Shown in pieces: positions 45,196 to 56,800 of a stretch of 64,000 bases of DNA. Position 1 is the first letter of the stretch. The number at the start of each line of letters is the position of its first letter. This DNA comes from Pseudopithomyces maydicus (taxonomy: Eukaryota; Ascomycota; Dothideomycetes; Pleosporales; Didymosphaeriaceae), in assembly GCA_026873275.1 (NCBI GenBank), contig JANTUC010000017.1:186001-250000 (forward strand), given 5' to 3'. The notes under the pieces were generated by a model. It worked only from the letters and a program-made list of their open reading frames with translations. It had not been told where the DNA came from and did not search any database. Position numbers and translations under genes: made by a program.

Positions 45196-45424
45196 AAATT
45201 CTACTACACTATCAATAGTTTTATCTTTGCTTGGGTCGGTCTGGTAAGGACCTTGCATAACCTGGTATACCTCATTCCATACCCGAGTTGTAATAAAAAT
45301 CCAAAGAAATCACGATCTCCTCATTCTTCTTCTGTCTATTTATCATTAGCTTATCTTCTACACATTCTTTCCTCCAGCTCATATCCATACATTTCTTACT
45401 CAAACCCATGATACACAACCGGCA

Positions 45425-45988
45425 CTACCCGCTACCTAACCCAAGAAATTTTCTCAACTCTACCGCCCTCTCATGCTTCTTCTCCAGCCGCTCAATCATC
45501 GCCTCAACCCTCTTCCCATAAACTTTACCATCCCCGCTCTTCTGTTCAAACCCCTTGCTCTCCATATACAACCTCAAAAACTCATCCAGCCCCGTCCTCG
45601 TCAACAAGTCCGGTCTCTCCCTCGGGAAAAACGACAGATACTGTGAAGCAAGGGACTGCATATTCCCGGGAAACGCACACACGACGTCTCCATCCTTGTT
45701 CCAATCGATTTCAGCGTATCTGGACTCCGATTTCGCGGATTTGAGTTCTACGCTGACGTTGTCCCGCAGTCTCTCGAGAACGTATCGAAGGGTTGCGACG
45801 CGTTTTTCTTGCCAAATGGCGAGATCGCCAGCGAGATGGACGAGGCGAGACCAGGTGGGACCGAGGGGCTGGGTGGGGTCTTGAAGCTGGAGGAAGGAAG
45901 ACCGGGGGTCGACGTGGGAGTTGGGGTGGAGGGCGATCATGCGGTGGACGAGGGCGCGGCGGCGGGCTTCATCGAGGATGTTAGTCAT
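45425..45988 (-). CDS. Unknown fungal protein
   Basis: 187 residues, single exon, not recognised. It is mostly helical by composition, has no signal peptide or membrane segment, and begins MTNILDEARRRALVHRMIALHPNSHVD. The middle WSRLVHLAGDLAIWQEKRVATLRYVLERL and the C-terminal basic-acidic helix (EAMIERLEKKHERAVELRKFLGL) look like coiled-coil. Clean coding with no frame break and biased codons support a real gene. It is convergent with the flavoprotein gene; the 228-bp gap between them holds nothing evident. Confidence 0.55.
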   Translation of the reverse strand: MTNILDEARRRALVHRMIALHPNSHVDPRSSFLQLQDPTQPLGPTWSRLVHLAGDLAIWQEKRVATLRYVLERLRDNVSVELKSAKSESRYAEIDWNKDGDVVCAFPGNMQSLASQYLSFFPRERPDLLTRTGLDEFLRLYMESKGFEQKSGDGKVYGKRVEAMIERLEKKHERAVELRKFLGLGSG

Positions 45989-46461
45989 TTCGAGGAGATT
46001 TCTGGCGCTTGTGTAATTAAGTTGAGATATGTTGTGGGGAATTCAGCGATGACGAGATGTGTTTGTAAAGTTTTTATGTACTGCGCAGTGGACTTGGATG
46101 TCATTATATTTATAGTAATCTATTCCAATCTATGTGAAAGCTAGAGTGATTGTCTGAATCAATTTATACAATGACTTATTTGAAGTGGTGATTCTCCTAC
46201 TGTTCACGCTTCAGCCAAAGTCTTGTGTCCTACCATCAATATCAACAAAAACGGCTATTCAAAAGCTTCCATTCTGAAGGCCTAACTCCTGTGCCTTCAA
46301 ATCTCTCACATCAGAGCTTCACTCCCACCTTGCATCCCCTCCACAAAAGCCGAAGGATTTACAATCCACACATCCCAACAACACACCTTAAAATATCACC
46401 AACATCTCCACCCCAGAGCCCCGCCCCCAATATCCTCCCTCGCTCATGCTCATCCCACATT
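45989..46461. other. Intergenic region, nothing recognised
   Basis: Promoter of the 45425-45988 gene and 3' flank of the next; C/A-rich toward 46461. Confidence 0.45.
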
Positions 46462-47091
46462 TCACCACCCTTCATCCCCATCCCCCAAAATCTCCACACA
46501 CCCCTCCAACCCCTCCCGACACCTCACCAACCTCCGTAACATACCCCCCACCCACGGATCATACCTCTTCCAAAACTCCACTTCGTACCCCTCGCACTGC
46601 ACCAGGAAACAATCCACGTCGGCGCACAACTTTCTGTACACGCTCTGGCTGTGCTCCTTCCGCCACAGCTGCTCGAGGGCGAGGCCGCAGCTGAGGAAGA
46701 CGGTCCACTCGTGGTTGAGCGGGAGGGTTGGGTTCAGGAGCCAGGAGATGTCGGATGCGGGGGTGGAGGTCAGGCGCTGGAGGTGGTGGATTGAGGAGGC
46801 AGTTTGGTGGCGGAGGAGGGGGTTGAAGGGGGAGGGTGGGGGGTAGGTGGTCCAAAGGAGGGGTGGGGAGAGAGATGGGGGGTTGGGGTAGGGTTCGTAG
46901 GGGTTGTGTTGCTCGGGTTGGGTGGAGTTGATGTTGGTGGTGTGTTCGTAGTTGGATTTCGAGTCTGGAATGTAAGCTTTGTGAGTGTGGAAGGAAGGTT
47001 CGTGCTCGCTCTGGGGATGCTGGATCTGTCCATGGGAACTTGTGGCGCCGGACTGGCTCCGATATTCGTGATCGAAGGACGTGGTCTTCAT
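46462..47091 (-). CDS. Unknown protein with disordered N-terminus
   Basis: About 210 residues from the ATG at 47091 (MKTTSFDHEYRSQSG); the open frame extends upstream to 47460, so an earlier start (for example 47271) is possible. The first 110 residues are rich in His, Gln, Ser, Pro and Asn, hence disordered. The last 85 are ordered, with Trp and Cys (LPLNHEWTVFLSCGLALEQLWRKE, CADVDCFLVQCEGYEVEFWKRYDPWVGG). I do not recognise the domain. No signal peptide or membrane segment. Confidence 0.45.
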   Translation of the reverse strand: MKTTSFDHEYRSQSGATSSHGQIQHPQSEHEPSFHTHKAYIPDSKSNYEHTTNINSTQPEQHNPYEPYPNPPSLSPPLLWTTYPPPSPFNPLLRHQTASSIHHLQRLTSTPASDISWLLNPTLPLNHEWTVFLSCGLALEQLWRKEHSQSVYRKLCADVDCFLVQCEGYEVEFWKRYDPWVGGMLRRLVRCREGLEGCVEILGDGDEGW

Positions 47092-47742
47092 TTCGTGGCT
47101 GGCGTTATTTCTTGTCTCGGGAGATGCTTTTCTGAAAGAGTAATTATTGTTTAGTGAGGAGTACGAAAGAGAGCGCGTGCGATTTGAAACTGTGGGAAAA
47201 GGCAGGGTATGATCTACATGCTGAATGGGAAGAGCTGTTGGGAAATGAGTGATTTTATTCACGACTCTCATGCTTCCAACGCTACATGTTTGTGCGATCA
47301 ACATCCAATTAACATTCCTGAAGAAGCGAGCTGGTGGTACGCTGAATGCACTTGTTTGGTAGTACTGCCAGATGTACGTGAATTTTGTGTACCATAAAGC
47401 CAAACAATCGAAATTGCTAAAGTTTATTCTCGCTGAGAAATGAATCGGGAACATAAACATCTACATGGATGGCATCTACTCAAGGTCAATAAATTTCTCC
47501 GTGATTACTGCACCATCACCTAAAGAGCTGTCCTACTTTGACCGGTTTCAGTGATACCAAGCAACTACTTACTTACATCAGCAATCCACGTAGACTTCAA
47601 CGCAAACGCAGTCTCGCTGACTATCTACACTTCCATAAATCGGTAATTCCATCCTTCATACGCACAACCTAGCATGCTAAATCTTAACAATCACACGAAC
47701 ACCCCGTAGACACTATTAACACATCGAATTCAATTCTGTGTC
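47092..47742. other. Intergenic region, nothing recognised
   Basis: 650 bp upstream of the unknown gene and downstream of the Zn2Cys6 gene; no element identified. Confidence 0.4.
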
Positions 47743-50002
47743 TCAAAACACATCCTCCCCACCCCTCTCACTCTCCTCTACGAAATCAAAATCTGCAAAC
47801 TCTTCGTCGTCGTCTTCGGCGTCGTCGCCGTCGACCTCGGACTCGGCGACGGCGTCGGCAACGCACTCCCATCCATACTCCCGCTTCCACTTCGAACCGG
47901 CTCCCTCCCCCTTCCGGCCCCAAATCGCCCTCGCCCTCCCCCTCCGTCTCCGTCCTCTCCAACGTCCCCACACTACTAAACACCGTACTCGTAAAGCTCA
48001 ACGGCTCCTCCTCCTTCCCGCCCTCTGCAAACGCCTTCGCCTTGACGCCCATCATCAGGAAATCCGCCACCATCTTCCCCTGCTTGAGGGCAAACTTGTC
48101 CGCTATGCGCCCCGCCGTCTTCGCAATCCAGTAGTACGTCTGCGCCGTGGTCGTCGAGGTGCCCAGCAGGATGGACAGCGGCATCATGAGCATGTGCGCG
48201 CCGATGCTGCGCGAGGTCGCGGTCGTGGTCTGGAAGTTGACGAGGTAGTAGTCGACTGCGTCCTGGAGGTCGAGCGAGACGTCTGTTTGGGCAGCGATGG
48301 CGTCGTTGAGGGCGGCTTCGACGGCCGTATCGGTGGGCAGTAGCGCGTGCTGGGCGCGGAAGTAGACGATGAGGGTCTCGTGGATGAGGAGCTGGGCGAT
48401 TTGGATGAAGAGCCAGGACATGGCGACCCAGATGAAGCGGTGGACTTTGTCTGCGCCGTCGGCGAGCATACCGGGGACGACGTTTGTGCCTTTGTGCTGG
48501 GAGCGGTGGCCGTCGGGGAGGACCCAGGAGGGGAATTTGGGGTTCCATTGGTGGATGGCGTGGAGGGTGGCTTGGGCTTCGTGGACCATGGAGGCGTCGA
48601 CGAAGCCTCTTAGTTTTTGCTGGTGGCGGAGCCGGCAGACACGGTCCATGAAGCGGAAGAATTTTACTTCGAAGTCTTCGTCTGTAAGTCTTTCTTCTTC
48701 GAGGTGCTGGAATAGGTATTCGGGCATGGGTTCGGAGGTTAGTAGCGAGAGGGCGAGCTTTGTTGGTCAGTATAGGTGAGGCTAGGGCTGGGGAAATGCA
48801 CGTACCATAGAGCCACGTAGGCGCACGAACATGCCATGGCCAATGATACTAGAAAATTGAGATTTACCGCGTAGTTTTACAATTGTTGCTGCTCCTCTGA
48901 GATGCATTTGTGATGCCGCCATGGATTCGGATCCATCACACATCATATTCTGTGTCTAACCTTAGCGAGAGTGGCAACGAAACAACTGGCAGTATTCGGT
49001 TGGTAACATGATTTGCCTTTGGCTGGAGTCGGCATGACCTGTCGGCATGACCTGTCGGCATGACCTGTACAGGTTCTTACGACGTTAATTGAAAACCAGA
49101 AAACATACCTCAAAAGAAGACAATAACAAACACGTCAGAAGTGACGAGTCAGACAACCCATGCTCAGGATCCTGCAACTGTTCATTCCTGCCGAAAAGCC
49201 AAGTCAACTCAAGCTCACACAGCATACATCTTAAGATCGCTTACAGCTTCCTCAAGACCTTGATCTGCTTAACCCTCGCCGCCCGCAGCAAATCAGGAGC
49301 GCCCTTTGCATTACCCAAAGCGGCAAGGCCACCTAGCAACGACACAAATTAGCACCTCGAGGATCGCATGAGGCCTCGCCTGTCCCACTTATACATGTAC
49401 TTACAGGCATGCAGGATCTCCACGGTGGGACCATCCCTCTCGAGATCCCCCCGATATATCGGCATGATGTACTCGAAGCCCGCTTGCATGCCATGCAGGG
49501 AGCTGCTCGTGTAAAACTTCTCGTTGAAGTTGGCCAACCAGTGCATCATGGCCTCGTCCTGAAGACCCGCCCGCCGACTCGGATGCGCCACCAGGGCACT
49601 CAGATCCAGCATCGCGAACGCATCCTCCTCGGAGGCAGACGAGCTCTCCCCGTCGCTGCTTTTGCGCTTCACCTTGCGGATGATGAGGCCCGTCTCATTC
49701 CGAAAAACCATGTCCTGCTCATTGCGGTAGCCGAAACATATTCTGTTTTTGCGCACACACTGTGTGCATGACGGGACGGCTAGGTCGCATCTGCGGCGGG
49801 TGGAGGTTAGGTTAGTGCGAATGTAACAAGACTTGAAGTGGCTAGGGGCGCGGCTCTGGCAGTTTTGCGAAACAGTTACCCGATTGGGACGGGATGCGGA
49901 GGACGCGTTTGGACGGGCGAACGAGGAGAGCAGCGGCGCTTACTTTGTTCTTTTCTGTCGACAGGGCAGGCATCCTTTGCTGGGCTTACCGGAGAAGCCC
50001 AT
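47743..50002 (-). CDS. Zn2Cys6 transcription factor with fungal-type regulatory domain, six exons
   Basis: Nuclear DNA-binding regulator reassembled here. Exons are 49944-50002, 49405-49790, 49245-49332, 49109-49187, 48806-48949 and 47743-48757; introns are 153, 72, 57, 159 and 48 bp, all keeping the frame. The ATG at 50002 begins MGFSGKPSKGC. The binuclear zinc cluster spans the first junction: CLPCRQKRTKCDLAVPSCTQC plus VRKNRIC, six Cys in canonical spacing. The regulatory part follows with HAC-GLAALGNAKGAPDLL, LQDPEHGLSDSSLLTCLLL, MHLRGAATIVKLRG and a helical C-terminal half (ATLHAIHQWNPKFPSWVLP). The acidic C-terminus (DDAEDDDEEFADFDF) resembles an activation domain but is reached only if two bases are added in C/G runs between 47907 and 47942. 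It may control neighbouring catabolic genes; the target is unknown. Confidence 0.8.
49031..49068. repeat. Three 13-bp repeats inside a transcription-factor intron
   Basis: Three tandem copies of GGCATGACCTGTC (last one short by a base) ending in the palindrome ACCTGTACAGGT. In transcript sense each copy contains ACAG/GTC, a potential 3' splice site. They lie within intron 4 (48950-49108) of the Zn2Cys6 gene. Confidence 0.85.
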
Positions 50003-50802
50003 ATTGATATGCTATGGACTGAAGCCTAGCAGCCCAATGAAGTGGTACGACGGACCCCACAGGGTAGGTCACAATGTAATGTGTGACAACCAGGTAAGCA
50101 GACACCGCACGTTCGGGACTAGTTTATGGATTGGCGTCCCACAAGTGATGCTCGTTTGACTGTATGGTGAACCGCTAGAGCCGGTTCATTGGCCGTGGAG
50201 ACTGTGGTGTAGCCGCGGAACCGTGCGGACCCAGTCCTCCCTGAGTCGTGACTAAAGCGATGTATCCTGGACCTGGGGATAGAAGGGCATCTTACTGTTG
50301 GCGTGTGAAGTTTGTGAGGTCCCGAGGAAGTGTAGGGCTGAACAAATACCACAAGGAGCAATGCCTGGGTATGGCCACTTTCACGAATCTTACCCCTCGG
50401 CAGCAGCCCCTGTCCATCCCACAGTCCCATTTGCACAAGCCGCTAGCTACATTACATAATCACATATCACATCCATGGATCCTTCAACCGCACGAGAACA
50501 AGAGTATCAGCACAAAGCTTATGCCATTCCGTCTAACTACTCAATACAAAAAGAATACAGGCTTGCTAACCAGCCTTTGAACAGCTAACACAGACACACA
50601 TCTCTTGCCCATGCCTTATCAGAGACATTGTTCATCGCCTAAGCGCCATGCTATAAATACCAGTCAACATAACATATACATCAAGCTCCATAAGAGAGCC
50701 ACCATCTCTGCGCCTGAACGCCTTGCTAAATCGCGACCAGTTGTCACTCCCCACATAAATTCCAATATCACCAGCAAAACCTCCCTGTTACCCTCCCATA
50801 CC
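50003..50802. other. Intergenic region, nothing recognised
   Basis: 800 bp with the Zn2Cys6 promoter and the TRA1 3' flank. No RNA gene or repeat supported. Confidence 0.45.
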
Positions 50803-53800
50803 TTACAAATAAGCCATCCACAAAGCATCCGTCTGGCACAGCTTCAACGGGTTCACGGCTGTAGCCACCAGATCCACCATCGTCTGGTTCGCCGGCAGGT
50901 TGCTTGTCTGCGGTAGGCTTCCCATGCTCGTTGCGCGCTTAACAACCAACTCGCTGTTCGTCTGCACTGTCTCGCGTAGGCTGTCCGGCGTGAGCCCCTT
51001 GTGCTGGCTCGTGAACCAGTGGTTCATCTCATCGCGCATGAAAATCGCAAGCTGCATCTCCAGCTCTCCCTCCGGCTCAATGAGGCATCGTGCAATTGAC
51101 ATGACAGATGGTGCAAATATGCCTTCAAGTGCGAGCGGGCCCATCAGCGTCTGCATGTTTGGCGTGAGACGGAAAGGCACCGGCTCGCTGTTGTGTAGAA
51201 CTGGCTTTCCTATAGCCATGGATGGGATGAGCTCTGAGCCCCATACGCGGCCACTTCCACGGGAGATGCTGATCTTGTGAGGGAATCGCGAGTTCATATG
51301 CATGACGTATGTCATGAACGTGAGTGCCGCAAGCTGGTAGCTGAAGGTCCGGCGGAAGAGCCAGAAGTCCTCGAAATCCGGGTACATAGCGCGGAAGTAA
51401 TCGAGGAGAAGGGTCGGCGGCACGTACTTCTCTTGCACGGCAGCAAAAGTCTCGAAACGGATGCTATTAGCGTGCTCAAGGTTCTTCTGCTCGGCTGTTA
51501 GCTTATTCTTTACTGGTTCGGAGCTGGGTGGTCTTACAGGGCTGAGTGCTTTGAGCTTTTCGAGGCTGAACAAGACTGGTTCGTCCTTGTTCAAGTCATT
51601 GCGCCGGCAGTAGTCTTCAAATATGCCTTGCATACTGATGTAAGAGGCGTCGTCTTGAACCATGCGCACAACAGGTGTAATAGGCACCATAAGTGGAAGG
51701 TGGAACTGCAAGTTTCTCCTTCGGCTCTCCTTACGCTTTGATAGGATGCCATTGAAGATCCTGAATAATTGCAGAATACGTTCCTCTCTGCGTGAGCTTC
51801 GCTGAGCGGGGAACTGAATAGCAAAAGGATGGATGCTTCCATCGTGACCACGGATCTTCAGTCGTCTATGGCAGATACCAATGCCACGAACGACATCAAC
51901 TTCCGGTAAGAAGCGTTCGATGCGGACAAAGTCGCTGTTCTTGTCTCGGTGCTGCAAGTATTGGCCAGGCACTTCTACGTCATCGAACTTGAGGAAGCGG
52001 AACTCGCTGAGCTGTTGGGTATACGACTCAAGAGGAACCACAAGCTTTCTACGATCCAACCGCTCTTCGAAACGGTTTCTCCACATTCGGAGTTTCTGAA
52101 TGTACTGATACATCGTGGGTTTGTGCGTGACGAAATCATGCTCGAAAGCTTTGCGAATATGCGGTGGTAGCACAGATTCAGCAAAACGTGTTATGTTTGC
52201 TTCAGTCGACAATGGTAACTTCACCTCCGGTCCATAATAGGCAGGTGATCGACCAACGTAAGCCAACCCATCGTTCAATAGAGCGACGATCAATCTATAA
52301 GCATCCTCATCGGGAGGGCATTTGAAGTTCTTCTGGATTTGATCGAGCATTGTTTCCATGCTGAGGGCCAACAACGGGAAAGCAGTTTTCAGGATTGCCG
52401 ATATCTCCTCTACATGATCCCACGGTCGTTTCGGGGCCGGTGGAGCTTCGACAGTTGGGGCATTGGGTGCGTCTTGTGCGGCACCATCAGCAGTGGCCGT
52501 CGCGCCAGGAGCGCTATTTGCAGCTGGTTTGCTATCTCCGTTGGTGGGCGTCGGCTGGGCACCACCAGCACTTGAACCAGGTCGGTTTTCAGGTGAGCCT
52601 TGCTTTGGCGCTGGTGATCCTTGGGCCCCTGGCGTTCCTTGGGCCACTTGTGCTTGCTGCTGCTTGGCTTTGAGTGCCTTCTCCTTTGCTTCTTTCTGTT
52701 CATGTTGCTTCCTTAGCGTAGCCATATCTTCCCTGGTTGTCCTGAGGTGGCAATATAATGCCTGGGGATAGGTCTTTGCCAGTTTGCCAAGAATCGATCG
52801 GGCAATAGGAGCTTCGGCTCGAGACAGACTGTTCAGAAGTTGTGGGATATACGTAATCCAATACCAAGCCGGCGTATCGCCTTGGAAGTCCTCAAACTTC
52901 CCGCGTAATCGACCTTCAGGATTGTCCAAGCTGAGCAGCCAAAGAACACGTCCAAGAATCTTCCGCGACTTTGCATTCTTATACAAACTAGCTGCTTCAA
53001 GGTAGCAACTGAGCGCAGCTTCGGCTTTCTCAAGAGTTGACGGGTCTTCTTTGAATAGCACATCGTTGTAGCGACCCCATTCAGCCCATGCTTTGGGCAG
53101 CTTAATGTCAAAGATCATGGCTGTGCCGAATGCGTCGTTGGAGTCGTTCTTCTGGCCAAGTTTTTCGAGGAACATTCCCTTGAGAGTGTAGAACTCAGCT
53201 TTCTGTTGATTGCCAAAGTAGTTCAGGTTTGTGTTGTTGATGACATCCAGACCGTTGTTCAGTTCCGATCGGTTCTGGTAGTGGCACTTAGCCTGCTCGC
53301 GCAGCTTCAAGAAAGCTTCCTGAATCTCGATGTTGGGTAGAGTGTATATGCGGCTCAATTGCTGAATGCACACATCTGGCAAGTTATGCTTACGAGCAAC
53401 ATGGGCAAAGCGATTGATGATCCAAGCAGTCTCGTGGTAGCCTCGGTACGCAAAGGAGTTTCCGCTGGGATTGCTCGGGTTCGGCGGAAGTAGCTGCAAG
53501 TAGACACCGTTTATGAGGTGGAAGATGTGTTGACGCCACGTAACCAAATCTTGCCAAGCGTTGATGTCGTCCCAGAAGTTCGGCAGGCGATCACGCCAGG
53601 TAGAAAGTAGCAATTTCAGCTCTTGAGACTTGTGGTCGAGATTGGCCTGGGTGGTTTGGGCCAGGCTCTGGCAGATGACACTAGCATCATGTAGCTCAAC
53701 TAACTGTTGGAAGTGCTGAAGGAGCGGGATGTGCGCTTGAGTGATGCGCCGTGGAAGTTGGTGCCATTTCCTGATGGAAAGCTGGATTGACTCGTCGCAT

Positions 53801-56800
53801 AGCCGGTGGAATTCTGGCTGAGTCTCTTGCTTCGCATGGAGCTTGAGCAAAGAGATGAAAGTCTGGAAGAAGACTCGTCGGGGAGTCGGCGCATCGCTGA
53901 CAGCTTTGATTGTCGCATCGAGCTGCTCGCGCTGCTCAGTGTTTTGCCATGCTTCAAAGTGCCTCCATGTTGCTTCCAGGTAAAGGTCATTGAAGTTTTC
54001 ATGCTTGGCAAAATCACTCAATACCTCCCATTGTTGAAGTTTCTGAGCGCACAGGACCCAGTGATCTTCCCAAAGCATGTACTCGCCTGTGGAGAATGGT
54101 AACACGCTGGTCCGAGCCTTGATCTGGGCAGCTTCGTACATTTGTTGAGCCTTGTCCCAGATACCAATCTGTTCGTACGAGAGAGCTGCGTTGGTTTCGA
54201 TAAACTGACACCTACGTCGCCATGTACCGTAAAACAAGTCCTCTTCTTGCATGCCAGTGTATATCTCAAGCAAAGCATCGAGATTGCTCTCCCGCAACTT
54301 CTCGGTGTCGACAATGGGATTGATCGCCGACTCTTCCATGTAGACGGCGCCAGTATACCAAGCATTATAGGTGCGGGCGAGGTACTTCATAATATGAGGT
54401 GGGAACTTAACCCGAGGCCTAGCATGCACAATGCCGTCCAGCATACTAGCGACGCAGTTGGGTCGTTTGTCCAGCTGACGAGAATGATAATCCTTGGTCA
54501 ACAAGGTCGCGATACCCTTTTCTAGATCGCTCTGGTCGTCTTTGGTAAGAGCAGTCCAAGCAAGTGGGAAGAACGCAACCCATATATCGTGTGCCAGGTC
54601 GCTGTCCGTGTGTTGCAGGTGTCCGAGGGGTTCAAAAAGATCCTTGATCTTGACATCTCCTAGTTGGTTGCAGAAGCGGCGATGATTGTTGACAAGATTC
54701 TCCAGTTCATCGTCGACCATGACATCTGCAATTCGCGGATCTTTGCCGTAGGTGCCGAATATCGTAGAATTCTGGGGAAGTCTGAAATCTTCGGGGTGGA
54801 GCTGTGCCAGTGTGTTCATTTCCACGGAGCCGAACATCAGATGGATGACCTGACTGAGCCAGTAGCTGTCGGCAAGCGTGTCCCAGTTTTGTGACGCGAG
54901 GACGTAACTTAGTCTGCTGGCTGCAGTACGACTGAGACTCTTATCAAAGATGGTCATATATCGATTGCGCATCTCGACATCTTGCGCTCGTGTACCGATG
55001 AGGAAGGCATGCTCCATACGAACTGTCAATTCCGAGCGTGTGATCTTTGGGTCCTCATAAATCCGTATGACCAGATCAAGGAATCGGGTGAGAAGTGAGG
55101 TGTCTGGACGGTGTTCGAACAATAACATCTTACTAAGGACTGCTGTCTTTTCCTTGAGCGTCGGCACAGGTTCCGTTGAATGGAAGATCCATTCCTCGAC
55201 CAAGTCAAGAGCCTTCATGCACACGGCATTGCTCTGCGAACGTTCTACCAAGGACGCAAGAACACTGAGGAACGGTCGGCGATTCTCACCAAGCTCGTTC
55301 ATTCGAGCAGCAAGGATATCAACAACTTTGAGCACCAAATCAGTCTGGATCTCGATCTCCCGAGGATCTGTTGGTGGAGTAGCACTGTCCGGGCGAGCAC
55401 CAGGCGGTGCGCCGGCTTGCCCTGGCTGGGCACTGTGAACATTGAGATGATCTTTGGCCATCTTGCCTTGGAAAGCTTTCATAAGCTGTGGGTTGTGCTG
55501 GTCAATCTCTTCCGGTTGTTTCTGGCAAAGCGTCCACAGAATGTTGATAGCACAGATGTTGGAGCCATTAGAAAGCGCCTCGGTGGCGATTGCACCCAGC
55601 TGGTTAACGAATTCTGTAGAAGGCGTTTCTTCAGTATTGCCTTCTTCGTCCTTGACAGGTTCAGGCATGACATCCAAGATACGCTTGAGGGTAGGTTGTA
55701 GCTTTACAGCACCATCTTCTTCATCTGCAGATTGCAGACTAGCCTGCACATCAGCATGTTCGGACCGAAGGGGTTTTTCCAACATTCTCTGGAATTGCGG
55801 GATCCGCTGGAGCACCCAGTCATCGGGCTTCACATTGACAATGACCTTGACCATTTGCAGGGTATTGATCATTCGAGTGATGAAGGGCTCCTGCTTGTCT
55901 TCTGGCTTCATTTCCAAAACGAGAATCTCTTCTAGCTTCTTGCTCAGGATAAGGTCCAGATCGAGGTCACTCCAGAGATGCGGTGACAAAAGATCGTGTA
56001 GGAGCTGGACGGCTTTCTTGCAAATCTCGGCGGGTTGCGGGTTGTTCAAAGAGGGCGCGGGAGCATCTTTAAGCTTCGTCGTTGCGACAGGATAACGCTC
56101 CGGCAGATACGAGATAAACGAGAGAAGGTATTTGATCAAAAGCATTCGGATGCCAGGGGCAGCAACGAACCCCTTGGTGGGAACCGGGGGCACGACGGAG
56201 CCGTCTGCTCGTCTCTTCGTTGCTTGCGGCGACATTGACGATCGTTCGGCACTAGGACTCGTCTCGGTGGCTGCTCTCTCTTCCCACTTCCTGATCAAGC
56301 TGATCAAGTTCAAGGCAAGCTTTTTAGCTTCAGTCGATGGATTCGGTGGCTGAGCAATCTTTGAAAGCGCTGCAATGATGATGGCAGAAAGCGGTTCTCG
56401 GGCCTCGTAGAAGAGATCCGGGTGCCGAACAAGGAAGTTGAAGATGCTCATGAGCTGCTGTAGGTTCGAGCTTTCCTCCGATAAGATCTTTCTAGGAATA
56501 GCAGCCCACCTCGGGATTGCCATCTTCTGATCCGCACCACCCAAGCGCTTCTTCAAGACCGGGGCCATCAGTTCGAGTGACTGCATAACGAGAGCCTTGC
56601 CCTCATTCTGATGTGCCTTCAGTAACGTTTGATACACTTGGCTAGCAATCTTGACTGGTGTATCATACACGGCAATGAAGAACGCTATCACCACGTAAGC
56701 GGCATACTTGTTGATGACATCTTCCAGTCGAATGTACGCCCAGGCAAAACGAATTATGTCTTTGCGGGTCTCTTGGATCACACTGGAATAATGCTTCAGG

